Assembly (NCBI GenBank): GCA_001513895.1 | Contig: LLKO01000022.1 | Span: 186,001-250,000 of the forward strand | Reading direction: 5' to 3' | Length of the DNA stretch: 64,000 bases | Source: Graphilbum fragrans | Taxonomy: Eukaryota > Ascomycota > Sordariomycetes > Ophiostomatales > Ophiostomataceae | Shown here: piece by piece, positions 32,461-44,933 of the stretch | Layout of the letters: each line of letters begins with the position of its first letter | How positions within the stretch are numbered: position 1 is the stretch's first letter | The notes under the pieces: model-generated | Told to the model about the DNA's origin: nothing | Seen by the model: the letters and a program-made list of their open reading frames with translations, nothing else | Databases searched by the model: none | Made by a program: the position numbers and the translations under genes

Positions 32461-35400
32461 CTAAAACGCTATGCCGCCGCGCGTGCGGCCGACGGTGCGG
32501 AAGGACTCGTAGGGGATGTAGTGGCCGTCGGCACCGAGGGTGTCGAAGCGGCTCTTGCCGTTGGCGAGGACGTCGAGGTTGGTGGTGAAGCCGCTAAAGT
32601 AGTAGCCGACGACGACGACGAGGTAGCTGAGCAGCAGGATGCTGCCCTTGAAGTAGTTGCTCTTGCCCTCGCCGTACATGTAGCTGAGCAGGAAGACGCA
32701 GAGGATGACGGTGACCATGTCCCACTGCGGGAAGAGCAGCGAGAAGGTGTAGCGCGAGATGTCGGTGCCGGCGTTGGCAACGGGATAGTTGGCGGAGAAG
32801 AGCACGAGGGCCGGGATCTGCAGCAGACAGACCTGCAGCGCGTACGCCGAGCCGATCTCCATCGACAGGGCAATGTTGCCGTTCATGGCAAAGGAAATGG
32901 CGTTCTGGCATGTTAGACTTGACCCAAGGCCGCCGGATATCATGGACGTCACGGGTGCGAAACAGGGCACGCAAACTCACCAAAAACTCGGTCGTGTTCG
33001 GCACTAGCGCAAACAGCGTAATGCCCAGGAACTTCTCGTCGATCGCGTAGCCGTCCAGCACAAAGTCCACCGAGTCCACGAGAATCTCGGCAATGATGGC
33101 GTAGAGCACCGTGGCGCCCATCAGGATCACCGCCGACTTGAACCGGCTCCAGTTGGGCGCATCGTGGCCACCGTGGTCGCCTCCACTGCTGTTACCGCCC
33201 GTATTGGCGGCCGCAGCCGCCGCCGCCGCCGCAGCAGCCGCCGCCGCTTCTCCCTCATCCGCATCGAGAATCGCCCCGGCCGCACGCAGCCGTGTGCTTC
33301 CGTGCACGCTGTGCCCGCTGTGGCCGGGATGCCCCGGAGCCGACGTGCGACGAGGCAGCCGGACGTCTCTCGCGGCAATCGTAGCTGCTGTGGCCGCCAT
33401 TTCAGCCACCTGGTGGACCAGATCGCGCCGCTCTGCCTCGCTGAAGCCGCCCATGGCCGGCACGGATGGTCGGATCGCGGTGGTGTCGGAGCCGTCGGTG
33501 CTGCTTACGGTGCCGCCGCTGAGACCACGCAGAGTGGTCGCCTGGGACGACGGGGACAGCGGGCCGTTGCCGGTGCTGTTGTTGCTGGCCGAGCGCGGCT
33601 GCAGACCGGCTTCTTTGAGCGACTGGCCGAGAATGCGCCGGTACAGGTGGGAGTCGCGAATGTCGGTGCCGGTGCCCTCTCCGGAGACGCCGCCATGCCC
33701 GGTCAGCCCGGCCGCCGCCGCCGAGGACACAGACCCTTGCTGGCGCATCGAGGACGCATGGGCCCCGGAAGAGCCGCCGCCAGCAACCGACGCCCCAGAC
33801 GCGCCCGCCATGGTGGCGGCGTGCTGCTCGTCGTGCTTCTTCTCGTCGACGTCCGTGTTCCAGATGACGGCCGCATGGGTGCGCAGCGTGAACCAGAGGC
33901 CAATGGCGTAGGACAGGAACAGCAGGCTGGCCGCGACGTAGCAGTAGGGCCGCACGGCCTCGAGGTAGAAGCGGTCGTCAATGGCCGGCGTCTGCGAAAA
34001 ATAGCAGCGGCGACAGTCGCGGATGAAGCTGTGGGACGGGTCGGTGTCGTCGGCGCCGCCGCTGCCGCCCGTGCTGAGACAGTCGAGGCAGTTGAGCTCG
34101 TGGGTGCCGTAGATCTGGTAGAAGAGGGTGGGGCTGAAGGCGGCAATGACGGCAAACAGCAGCATGGTCGACGTGACGCCGGCGGAGCGTGCATTGAAGC
34201 GCTGCGTCTTGCGTTTGATGGCGCCAAAGCACATGGAGAGGCCCGGCAGGAACAGCACGCCGGCGAAAATGCTGCCGATGATGCTGCCCTCGACCAGCGC
34301 CGCCTTGCCCTGGCGCAGGGCCACGCAGTACAGGAAGACCTCGACAATGGTGGAGAAGAAGGCGTTGATGGCGGCGCCGACGCCCATCGACGACTGCGCG
34401 GAAATCGAGGCCACCGCTTGGCCGATAAAATACGCCAGCGGGATGATCGAGAACAGCGCGGCCACGAACAGAAAGGCCGACGACGTCAGCACGTTGTCCA
34501 GCTCCAGCACGCGGTCTAGCACCAGCCAGTCGAAGATGACAAAGATCACCACCGCCATCAGGTTGATCAGGAAGATGTTGGTGCCGTCCACCGTGTACTT
34601 CCAGTACTTGAGCCCGACCGCGCGGTACGTGCACACAATGATGGACGACTGCGGTGCGGCCGGCGCGCGCGCTGACGCAATGTCCGACTCGAACAGCAGC
34701 GCCAGCGGATGCCGCCGCAGGTGGTCGACCAGCAGCATCGTGACGCGGCCCATGGGGATCCAGAAAACGAGGAACCAGCAGATGGCCGACACGACGCAGA
34801 GCGCCGGCAGGATCAGCAGGTAGAAGAAGAGGAAGAAGATGACGCGGCCGACGTTCCACTTGCCACGGCCAAAGAGGCGGCGCTTGCTGCGGCGGGGGTC
34901 GTTGTCGTCGTTGTCGTCGTTGTCGTCGTTGTCGTCGCTGTCGAGGTCGTCGCCGTGTTCTTGCGCCGACATGCGCCGACCTGCTGAGTCAGCACCGTCG
35001 CGGCGCGAGCGGCCCAGCAGGCTGTCGGTTTCGCTGGGCTCCGAGTCCAGGCTGCGCCGCGAGCGGCCGACAATCGAGCGGCTGCTTTCGGGCCCGAAGA
35101 ACAGCCGGCCGTTCTCGAGGTCGCCGTTCTGCCACTGCTCGTACTCGCTGATGCTGCGGCCCTCGCCCTGGTCCTCGTCGAGATAGCCCTCCTGCTGCTC
35201 GAGCCGCACGATTTTGCCGAACGGATAGAAGAGATAGCCGGACAGCCCCCACAGAACACGCCCGTATTCGCGTCCGCTGGGCGCCGCCGCGAACAAAAGG
35301 CACACGGCGGCGCCGGCAAACGCAATCAGCGCCAGCCACGCCCCAAACAGCAGCGTCCACACCACGTTGAAAAAGACCAGCCACCGGCTGACGTGCCCGC

Positions 35401-36501
35401 CCGGCGTCGAGTGGATGTCGCCCTCCGCGTTCTTCTGCACCGACCGGTCCTTCTTGTACAGCGCCGGCTTCCACAGCCGGATGCCGAACGGGTGTGTCTC
35501 GTTGATCGCCTGCTGCCGGTCCTTGAGCGTGAAACTCTCGGCCTCGCTGATAGCGTCATCGTCGTCGTCGTCATCGTCGTCCACATCGTCGTCCCCATGG
35601 TCTCCGAGGTGGCCGGCGTCCAGGCCGCCATCCAGGTCGAGGTCATCGCCGGGAATGCATCCCTCGTCGCCGTCGGCTCCGGCTCCAGTTCCAGCGCTAG
35701 CTCCAGCTCCAACTCCGGGGACGGCCTCTGGCAGAGCCACGTCTGCTGGAATGCCGCCATCGCCGCCGAGAATGCCGCTGCTTTCCATCGCCTCGACCCG
35801 TGGTGTCAGGGCTCCTTTGGGGACGTCTTGGTCGGCCTCGGCGTCGTCTCGGCTGACGTACCGTGTCAAACTGCTTCCGCCTCCTCCTCCACGCCGCCGG
35901 ATCGTTGACACTGTCGCTGGAAGCTGGATCTGGCCCGGGCCATGGCGGAGGGCCCCTTCGGCCTCGATCTCGCTGACGGCGTCGTCGACAGAAAACACCT
36001 CACCACGGTGCGGCGCCTGGGCGTTGCTCGAAGCGCGCCGCAGAACAGGTGGTTTTCGCGGCCGTGTCCGTCCTCGATCGGGCCCCAGCAGCGGCGACCG
36101 CATCGCTAATACGCTTGGCGTCGTTGATTTCGATTTTCCCTGTGCTCGGTCGGCGGGACCCCCTAGAGCCGCCGGTGGCCCGGAAAACGCATCGCCAACA
36201 AACTGCGGCGTCGTAGGAGATTGCATCGTCGAAGACACCGTGCCTGCCCATGTCGTTAGCCCTTGCATCTTTCGTCATCCCCGTCACCTCATCGCACGTA
36301 TCACCCACCATAGCCTGTCTCCGGCCGCCGGCGCACCGTGTCCGTCGACTGGAAGCTCTCCGACAGTCCGTCGTCGCCGCTACTACCGGTAATCGACTCA
36401 AACCGGCTCGGAACGCGGGCGTCTGACGGCGACGCTGGGTTCGACGGGCCGGCTGACGCCTCGCTGTGCAGCGACGACGTCTCGCGATCCGGATGGCTCA
36501 T
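32461..36501 (-). CDS. Vacuolar-type cation/proton exchanger (VNX1/CAX family)
   Basis: Three exons in phase: 36501-36309, 36243-32981 and 32904-32461, giving 1299 aa; donors GTGGGT and GTGAGT, branch sites CTAAC. A long, charged, disordered cytosolic N-terminus holds a run of nine Asp and repeated DDN units. A conserved NETHPFGIRLWKPALYKKDR block precedes the first helices. The CAX alpha-1 repeat is VGAAINAFFSTIVEVFLYC (about residue 680) with the essential Glu. The alpha-2 repeat is ALVPNTTEFLNAISFAMNG (about 1145), split by intron 2. A long Ala/Ser/His-rich loop with a 12-residue Ala tract separates the halves. S. cerevisiae Vnx1 of this architecture exchanges Na+ or K+ for H+ at the vacuole; some relatives carry Ca2+, so ion choice is open. 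The size exceeds plain CAX proteins (about 400 aa) because of the N-terminal and loop domains. Confidence 0.9.
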
Positions 36502-37823
36502 TGTGAAGCTTGGTTGTCGTCGATGTGCTGATGTTTCTCAGGGATGCAGACAAAGCGTCCGAAGCACCCAAAGCCCTCGCCAAAAACACGTCAACACGGC
36601 GGATCGCTGTATGCGAAGTGCATGGCACCAGTCAGTCTGAAGGCAGACAGGGCACAAGGCAACAGGGATGGAATAGCAATGACGGAGAGAGAGAGAGAGA
36701 GAAGAAAAAGCTGCCCGACAAGAGACAGAGAAGGAGGAAATGAGGTGGGGACCAAGAAAGGCCAAAATATGCAAAGTAAATAAAGAAATAAACAACAGGA
36801 CGGCAGCAGCCAAAGGACAGCGGCAGTCAAACGAGCTCGACAAAATAACAGCAAAGAAAGGCCGAAGAAGAAGAAGAGTAAAGTATGAAAGATACAAGAA
36901 ACGGCGACGATGCAGCCAACAACCAGTGGTGTAAGTTAAACGTACCAACGCAACCAGAGCTATCGTGGGAGAATGCAAAAGGGCGGAAAAGGCGCAACGA
37001 AATAAGGAACAGCCAGCCGAACGCAAGGGATCCGGTGTCACTGGCCCTTCGTTATCTGCTGCGAGCTAGCTACGGGCGCCCACACGTGGTGGATACAGTG
37101 GAATACAGCGTACGTAGCGGGTCGAACACACATCTCTACAGCGGACATGGCGCTGGATGCAACCACGCAGCACGATGACCTTTCCCATGCGCCCTGTGGA
37201 CCAGGCTAAAAAGAAGCTCGCAAGCCACCAGCGGGCTGCCCGGACAGCGTGCTGCATCCGCTGTCTTCTAGTGGGGGCAGCAGCTGAACGCCAGCGCTAG
37301 TAGCTATAGAGGGACTAGCACTCTTTTGTGAAGGAACTAGGACACGACAAGAACTGCATTACGACAAGATACGAAGAGGTTGGATACGGAGTGTGCAATT
37401 CACACCCGTGCTCACTGCTTGCAAATCAATCTCATTCTCTCAGCGGCCGTCCCGCCCCAAGTGCCTGTATTATACCGTAAACCTGGAAAATCCGACCCGC
37501 GTCCCATGACACGGTCAATAGCCCCTGTCACCCCAATTCGGTCCCCTCCCTCCCTCCACCCCAATGACGCCATATCTGCCATGCTGCCTGTTTACGAGTG
37601 ACACACGCCCAATTCCGTCGCCTGTTCCCAACCGCCCTTGGCCGGGAAGTATTCCTGTTGTGCAGGAAGCAGGGAAATGAAAATAGAAAAAGAAAACAAG
37701 GAAACACGAGCAATAAAAAGCCGGAAGAAAAGCAGCAAAAGCAGCACAAACAGCGGTGAAAACAGCGAAGAAAATGAGGACACCGCATTTCAGTCCACAG
37801 CCCAGACACCCACTCACACACCC
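36502..37823. promoter_or_regulatory. Upstream region of the VNX1-like gene
   Basis: About 1.3 kb between two genes on the minus strand. It is purine-rich on the plus strand with a (GA)n tract near 36687-36702, typical of a fungal promoter/leader. The far end holds the 3' UTR of the phosphatase gene. No gene is recognised. Confidence 0.4.
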
Positions 37824-38981
37824 TCACGAAAGCTGCAGACTGCCGCTGCGCGCGCGCCGCTGCCGGCTGCCGAGATCCCGGCCGTCCTGCATCCGCGCCA
37901 CCCACTCCGTGATCGTCTCGTAGCAGAGCACAAACTGCCGCAGCGACTGCACCATGCTCAGCCGCTGCCGCCGGAAGTCCTCCACGGTGACAGCGATCAG
38001 ATCCAACGAGTCGCCGTTGAGCCACGCGAGGTCGAGGTCGAGGTCAAGGTCGTGGGTGTGTTGTGCATGTTGGGGCGGAAACTGGGGCCCGGGGGCGTCG
38101 CTGGCGGCGTCTGTCATAGGCACATCCGTAGACGCATCCGTAGACGTGTCTATAGACATATCCATAGGCACACCCACATTCGGCATGCCCCCGTTCGACT
38201 GCTGCCGCTGCCGCTGCCGCTGCCGCTTAAGCATGTCGATCACCGAGTCCACCGTGCAAAAGGTCCCGGTGCGTCCGCAGCCGGCTGAGCAGTGAATCAG
38301 CATCGGCCGTGCCTTGCTGCTGTCTTCCGGGTCTTCGCTCCATGGCGAAAACAGCTCGTCCGGCTTCATCGACACGGGCACCGATCCCATCGACGACAGC
38401 GACGACGCCGCCGACGGCGACACCACCGTCGCCGCCACCTCGAGCGGCGCTGTCGCTCGTTGCATGGCGTTGGCCAGTTCAACGAGCGCCAAAAGCTGGC
38501 TGGGCTGTGCCGGGGCGCCGAAATCCGGCCACGAGGCGTAGTGCAACTGCGTGATTTCGCGGATCGGCTGGAACGGATGGCCGCCGTGGCCCAGCAAGAA
38601 CTTGCGCACCACCACGAACTGCGGCTCGCTCGCTAGAGGGGCGTTCTGGGCGGCAGCGGCGGCGGCTGCTGCTGCCGCTCCCGCTCCTGCGCCTCCGACA
38701 GAAGCCACGGTGTTGGCTCTGTGTCTTGCGGCAGCCGGCATCGACCCATCTGTGCCATTCGCCGAGGCCGTGCTGGCTCGCTCACTGCGCGATGGGTGTT
38801 TGTGCATGTCCAGCGACACCTTCTTCTCGTCCAACAGCCGCAGATGCATCGGGCCGTACTCCCGCTCCTTCCAGTACGTGTGGCACTTGATCTGGCCGCC
38901 TTCCGATTCGGCCGTCAGGTTGACGATCACTCGCACATCCTCGTCCCAGACCATGGTCCAAAAGTCCTGCTTTGTTAGCAC

Positions 38982-39025
<44 letters not shown>

Positions 39026-40967
39026 TTCTCCCTCTCCCCCTCTCTCTCTTACTCACATCTAATGTTGCCGGCAGTGGCCCCTGGCTGGCAATGTACCGCT
39101 TGTGGCTGCGGCTGGCCTGGATGTGGCTCGCATTGACGTAGTCGCATACGCCTTCTGGCCGCCCTTTCAGACGCACGCGCGCATGGTCGAACGGCAGAAT
39201 GTCCTTGTACCGGTTTTTGATGCCCTTTTCGATCCCGGACAACAGCACCTTTTTGAGCGCGGCTCCCACGTTGCACGCAGACGGCTGTGGTCCGCTAAAC
39301 GCTGCATACGCGCTCTTCATCCGTTCCTGCTCGCTCACCTCGATCGCCAGGAACTTTTCCGACACCCGCTGTCCGTGATTCTCGGGCTGCGTGCATTCCC
39401 GCAGCCACTGCGGCAGCACGCTGTCGTCCATCCCGGCCGGCCGGTTCACGTCGAAACGGCCCACGCCGTCCGCTAGGTCCACGTTCTGCCGAATGTTGGC
39501 AAAGAACGGACTCGGCTGCGCGCTCGCCACCGGCAGCATCACACCGCCAATGATTGGCGCCACACCAGACGGCCGCTTGCCCCCCGTCTGTATGGAAATC
39601 GACGTCGCACCAGACAGCCCCGACGAGCCCCCCGGAACCTGCTGCTGCTTGTCCACCAAATCGGGATACGCAGCCTCAAACGCCTTGAACCCGCCACGGA
39701 GAATGCGGGTTTGGCCGCTGTACCCTTCGTCGGTAAACTTGCGCAACATCGGCACGGCCGTCATGGCATCGCGCTTTTCGTTCGTGTCCGCTTCGTACAC
39801 AACCAGGTGCTTCGTGTCGCGCCATGCCGCAAACTGCTCTTTCTGTGCTCCCGAATGGAACGTCATTTGCAGCTTCTGCAGCGTGAACGCCCGACGCTTC
39901 AAGAGCGTCGTCGGAATGCACAGATTGAGAGCGCCTCGGATCCGCGACGCTGAATAGTACGTGGCTGCCCGCAAGTCTACCAGCAGAATAAACTGCGGAC
40001 TGTGGGCACCGCTGGACTCGAGAATGTCTCGTAGCTCGGACGCCTCGATCATTCCAGGCCCAACCTGGCCCTGGTTCTGTTTCGGGGGCGACATGGACAT
40101 AGCCCGGGCCAGTGCCGGGCCAAATCTGCTGTCGGGTGTAGCTTCTTCTAATGTAGGCTGTAAAGGCCGCGGCCGCGGCCTTATAATAGAGGAATAGGGT
40201 GCCTGCTCGGCCATGGCCACATAGCGAGCGCTGAGGCTCGAGAGAGAACCATTGATGCTGTTCGCCATGCTACCGCCGCTGCTGCTGTACCCGCTGCCGC
40301 TGCTGTAAGCGCTGTTACTGCTGTTACTGCTGGTAATGCTGTTTGTGTGCGATAGAGGATCTAGTTTTCCAACGGAATTTCGCTTGGAATCAGCCACAGC
40401 CGTTTCGTGATAGCTGCCGGCGTCACCCTCGACGACTTTCTGTCCTCCCGGTGAGTCCTTGTCTGTTCTGTCGGACCACCAGCTACTGTTCGCTGTGCTT
40501 CCAGCTGCTCCTCCTCCAGCCCCTCCTCCTAGCTGCGAGGCAGTGGCGTCGGCCTGTCGGCGAAAGGCGTCATAGGTCGGGGTGGATTCGAGGGTAACAA
40601 ACGGCTTGGGCAGAACGGCAGCGAACGATTTGACCGACGATGACGGAGGACTCCAGTTGTCGCGCGGCAAGCCAGCCGACTCGCGGGGTTCGCTGCTGGA
40701 TTCGACAATCAGGCCGAAGTAGCTAGGGCTCGACGATCGGGCATCTTGGGGCGCGCCAGTGGGGGAGGAGAGGACCATGTTGGCCGGAGAGAGTTTCGGG
40801 GGGTAGACCTGGCCGACGGACTGCGCCAGGATCTTGGGAGACGGCAGCGGCGTGCTGCCTTTAGAGGTGCGGTAGACATATCCGGCCAGCGGAGGCGCGG
40901 GGGCAGACCGGGGGGCCTTCATGGTGAGTTGTACGGTGCGTTCTGAGGATCTCGTGTCCGAATGCAT
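37824..40967 (-). CDS. Protein tyrosine phosphatase with N-terminal rhodanese-like domain (Pyp1/Ptp2-3-like)
   Basis: Two exons in phase: 40967-39057 and 38966-37824, giving 1017 aa. ATG 40967 (MHSDTRSS) or 40922 (MKAPRSAP) are both possible starts; the frame is open to 41348 but that part looks like leader. A disordered Ser-rich N-terminus precedes a rhodanese/CH2-like domain (about 315-435: ILLVDLRAATYYSASRIRGA, then LVVYEADTNEKRDA, RILRGGFKAFEAAYPDL). Its active-site loop has no cysteine. The classical PTP domain follows with YVNASHIQASRSHKRYIASQ, the WPD loop SWPDFGAPAQ and the signature HCSAGCGRTGTFC (nucleophile Cys near 863). Fungal enzymes with this order dephosphorylate stress MAP kinases such as Sty1/Hog1. 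The single 90-nt intron is a multiple of three, stop-free and rich in CT. A long Ala/Ser insert splits the catalytic domain. Confidence 0.93.
38982..39024. repeat. (CT)n microsatellite inside the phosphatase intron
   Basis: About 20 CT units on the plus strand ((GA)n in transcript sense) fill the middle of the 90-nt intron 38967-39056, with degenerate C/T sequence on to 39050. Read through, it encodes an Arg-Glu repeat in frame with both exons. Confidence 0.95.
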
Positions 40968-43900
40968 TATGGCGGCCGGCCACAAGCAGAGGCAATGTGG
41001 AAACGACGGAGCAAAGTAATGGACATTCTCTGCGCGGCGTCTGTGGTGCTTCAACAGGACGCCATCCTGGCTAGGCACGGAGACGAGGTTTGGTTCGGGA
41101 GGCAAGATGTCGAGGACAGGGTAACCGGTCGGTTGCTGTGGTGTTGAGGAAAGGGTGGGTGAAAAGAGGCCGAAAGAGAGCGGGAGAGGATCCGAAGAAG
41201 GAAAAAAACCGAAGAAAAAGAAGCCGAAGAAAGCAAGGCCAGTGAACCGAAGCAGTCCAATGCTGAGAGGTGACTGGCACCGGGAAGTGTAGTGCAGGGA
41301 AATCCAGCAGAAAAAGGTCGTCGCGGTCAGGGATGCACACCGAAACAAGGTGAAGCGGCGATGGAACTAGAAATGGAGTCGCTGTGGAAATAGGTCGTGT
41401 TTTGTTAGGGAGAGAAACCGATCAAATAAGCCGCAGAGACAAGAAAAGAGAATGGGCCCGAGAAAGAAGCGGGAAAGAACGAGAGAGAAACTGGAAGGGA
41501 GAGGCTGTGAATATGAACAAAAACGGCAAGCCAAACAAGGCACAAGACACCAGACAGAAGAGTAGAACAAGGGGCCAGAAAGAGGCAAACGCCACAGACT
41601 TGTGAGGCGGAGCGATGATCGGCAGAATTTGGTGGGCGCTATGCGAGGAGGACAGAGAAAGGCAAGTTGTTGTGAGTTGTTACCGCAAAAGTGCGAATCC
41701 AATGACTGCGCACTCCACCGTTGGCGCTCTGCAGGTTCGAGGCTGTTGGAGCAAGCACGGGGGTGTTTCTTTTTTACCACGGTGGAGGTCTGCATACTCC
41801 GTTTGTATAGGGGTTTCAGGGAAGGGCGCCCCCATGTCGTCCGCAGGCTACAGTGGCAGAATGGCCAGTGGCCAGTGGCTACGCCGTGCTATGTAGACCC
41901 ACCGCCTGTAGCGCCCCCCCATTGTCAATGTCGTCATACCCAATACCCGCTATTACTTATTGCTCCGTACAACTATGCACTCCATCTTGCCACCCCTGTT
42001 TGCACCGGGCCAGGCCACTTCTCTGGCCAAGATGCCTGTACTCCGGTTTGTACCTGCAGCTCTGTAATCGTAGAAACAGAAAGAACCAGGCAACAAAGCC
42101 AGGGGCAAGACGACAGCCACGTTCTCTATATTAAGATACGAGCGTACATAGAAACCGGATGTGTGTACGAGGGCGCAAAAGGACACAGCCTTTGCAGACT
42201 ATTTCCACTGCTGCCATGTGCAGTGCTTCCGTGCCCTACGGCCTGCCACACACAAAAAGGGGCAAACACGTTGCCGGAGACAAAGAAACCAAAAAGAAAG
42301 AAAAAATCGAGCCACAAGGCGGACGCCAACGGCCAGCCGTCCAAAAAGGCCGCTTAAATCTCGCAGGTTCCGCTGCTAACGTCATAGGGCAGTGGAGCAT
42401 GCCCACTCTCCCACTGGAATCGGGACTCTCGTAATGCTCGTAGATGCTGCGCAGACCGTTCCGTTTTGTCTCTCGACTGCAGACGCGGTATTTCTTTTTG
42501 ACCCTGGCCGATCTCACGGTGAAGAAAGGTCTGCATCGGCTACGATCCAAGACCAATAAATCTCCCTATGCTGGGCCGTTGTGGCCTGACTGGCTCGCTC
42601 TATGACATCACGTTCAGTATAGCTTCCAAAAGGAGCGCCGCAAACGGCACTCGACAGCCAAGCAGCACAGACGAACAACGTTGCGTCGCCCTCTTTCGGC
42701 ACCTGGTGACTTTTTGTCTGCCAGCACACACACGCACACACGCCCGGTCGACGGCGGTCTAGTCAGCCGTTGGACAGCCCTCTTCCGTCAGACATAGACG
42801 CCACATCGTCACTCTCAGGCCATGTCGAGCAGAACCAGACAACCGTGTTTGGTCTCGGCTCTCGGGATGTGGCCAGCCCACAGTCGAGCAGCTAAGTACC
42901 AGTGCATTTTCGTCCCAAAACGCGCGATTCAAATGGCACCCTGCATGTCGGGAGCCGTCCGCCCAAGCGGGCCTTTTTTGGTTGCTTTAGTGAGCACAAG
43001 ATCCCCTATCCGTACATTTGTCTGGGGAGGGACGCACCAATAGCTCACGAGGTTCTTTTTTCCCTCCTGTCCCTCTTGTCCCTCCTGCGACCATGGCCCG
43101 GCGTTGTAGTGTGCTGGGGGAAGTGTGGGGGCTGCAAAATCTTGGAAGTCGGCACCCAAATCTTGGATATCTCAGGCGACAATTGCATACGAGTGTAGGC
43201 CTGGACCCTGACAGAACGCCTGGCGGCACAGGCGGGCGGCTTTTAGGGCCCACTCACTAACGCCGGCCTCCGTACGGCACGGAGTATATGGAGTAAACGT
43301 AGCACTTGTAGTTGCTGGACTGCTGGACTGGGACTGCTGTTGGACGGCTGGCCTACTAGACTGTTGGACTGCTGGACTGCTGGACTGCTGGACTTGGTGT
43401 TTATGTGTTCTAGCGTCTGCAGCATCTTGCGACGAATAGCCGGCGACCGCCTTTTCTACGTGCAGCGGTGTATCTTGACAGCTTTTTGCTGCAGGCCAGA
43501 GGGGCTCAGAGTCGGATCGGCAACCGAGGCCGATCTCTATTTCGTGGCCCGGGCGGTCGTGATTGTCAATGACGTCTAGCAGTTGGCGGTTGGAATTGGA
43601 GCCTTGATCCTTTGCGCTCGCCTTTATTGATGCTATTGTCCTCCGTGGCCGTTGCCTCTGTAGTTTTGTACGTCGCAGCCACTCGATTATCCTCTCCTAC
43701 TTTACGACGTACATCTGCAGTGTCACTCTACTATTTCACAAAATCCATCTCTGCATATCATAGCTTGTTATTAGCCACGACACCGTTGCACCCGAGTCTT
43801 TCCAAACACAAGGCTCTATTCTAATCGTAATCGTAACAATCCTATCAAGTCTGCGGACGGCGTGCTCCATCCAACAAGAAGAAGACAGCGACCCGCCGAC

Positions 43901-43976
43901 GCCGACGCCATGCACAACCTCCGGCAGCCAAGCCCATATATAAAACTTATTTGTGATACATCACACCTAGCACACC
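40968..43976. other. 3 kb gene-poor region upstream of the phosphatase
   Basis: The left part (to about 41800) is the promoter/leader side of the phosphatase gene and is purine-rich on the plus strand. A 251-codon open frame (41602-42357) has no protein-like features and is not accepted. A C/T-rich set of short direct repeats lies near 43060-43090 and a minisatellite at 43313-43396. The right end is the 3' flank of the small membrane protein gene. Confidence 0.4.
43313..43396. repeat. Minisatellite with 8-nt unit TGGACTGC
   Basis: About 84 bp of perfect and degenerate copies of an 8-nt unit (CTGGACTG in another phase), with cleaner copies at the right-hand end. It lies in non-coding DNA. Confidence 0.85.
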
Positions 43977-44933
43977 TCACAGCCTTATGTTGACATCCAT
44001 GCAGTCGATGCGCCATTCTCGGCGGCCCAAAAGACTCCGCAGCCACTCCATGCCGACGCCGGTCCACTCCGCCTTGGTGCGCAGCAGCTGCTCGGACGCC
44101 GCGTTGGCCATGACCGACACGGTCGAGTTGAGCATGTCGCCGAGGAACTGGACGGTCTCGACCGTCTCGCTAGCGGCGTGGCTGTGGTCCGAAGAGCAGC
44201 CGGCACAAGTGCCGTTCGTTGTGGACAGCAGAGCCGGCATCCGGGGCTCAAACCAGTTGTTCCCAAAGTCGAAGAAGCAGCGGTCGGACCAGTTGCAGCT
44301 GGTGAGGAAGAGAATAAGGAGGAGGAATGAGCAGTACACACATGGCCGATTGAGGAAGTATGTGCAGACGAAGAAGAGGAAGATGAATGTGGGAGAAGCG
44401 TTCGTGGGAATGAACAGCAACGGGAGCCAGCTTGGAGGGTCAGCGACGCACAAGCAACAGGGCGCAAAATGGGGAAGGAAAAAACGACACAAAAGGACAC
44501 ACAGGACGGCAGCTTACCTCCGTAGACAAAACATGATGCCTGGATATGCGGAAAGTCTCCGCCAACCGAGGATGATGTTCTCCACCACAAGGCGAATCGC
44601 GGCGAGAGAAGGCGGCCAACGGACGGTGGGCAGTGCTGGTATCCAAGCCACCGCAATTAGCAGCGATGTCAGAGTCGTCGAGGCAGGGTGTTTCGATGAT
44701 CGACGACGCTCACGCTCTCTCGGGTGCGATGAGAGCTCGTCGTTTCGTCCTTCGGAATCGTGATGTAGGCTGCTCGCGCTCCGGGAAAGGGCCGCCTGTC
44801 AGAAAAAACGTCCAGGCGAAAGAAGTCGCGTTACATAAGCCGGGACTATCAATAGGCCGTATCACACAGTGTCAAACAGTGCTCTGCGCTGGTGACTCGG
44901 CAGCGCCAGTGGCCGCCTTGTTGGCTCTGTCAT
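43977..44933 (-). CDS. Unrecognised small membrane protein (three-exon model)
   Basis: Proposed exons 44933-44868, 44795-44518 and 44298-43977 join in phase to 221 aa starting MTEPTRRPLALPSHQ. Donors are GTGTGA (weak) and GTAAGC; acceptors are TGACAG and CACCAG. A basic cytosolic N-terminus (HPRERERRRSSKHP) is followed by one probable membrane helix (TLTSLLIAVAWIPALPTV, about 63-80). The C-terminal half then begins CNWSDRCFFDFGNNWFEPRM and holds several cysteines (CAGC) and three N-glycosylation sequons (NWS, NGT, NST). This suggests a type II protein with a lumenal or extracellular C-terminus. I do not recognise the family. The first exon and start are the weakest part; the frame is open further upstream. 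Exon 3 is the best supported. Confidence 0.5.

Noticed and set aside
33164..34519. 451-codon plus-strand open frame
   Set aside because: Antisense to the VNX1-like exchanger; no protein-family features.
41602..42357. 251-codon plus-strand frame
   Set aside because: Random composition, no motif or homology seen by eye; lies in the phosphatase upstream region.
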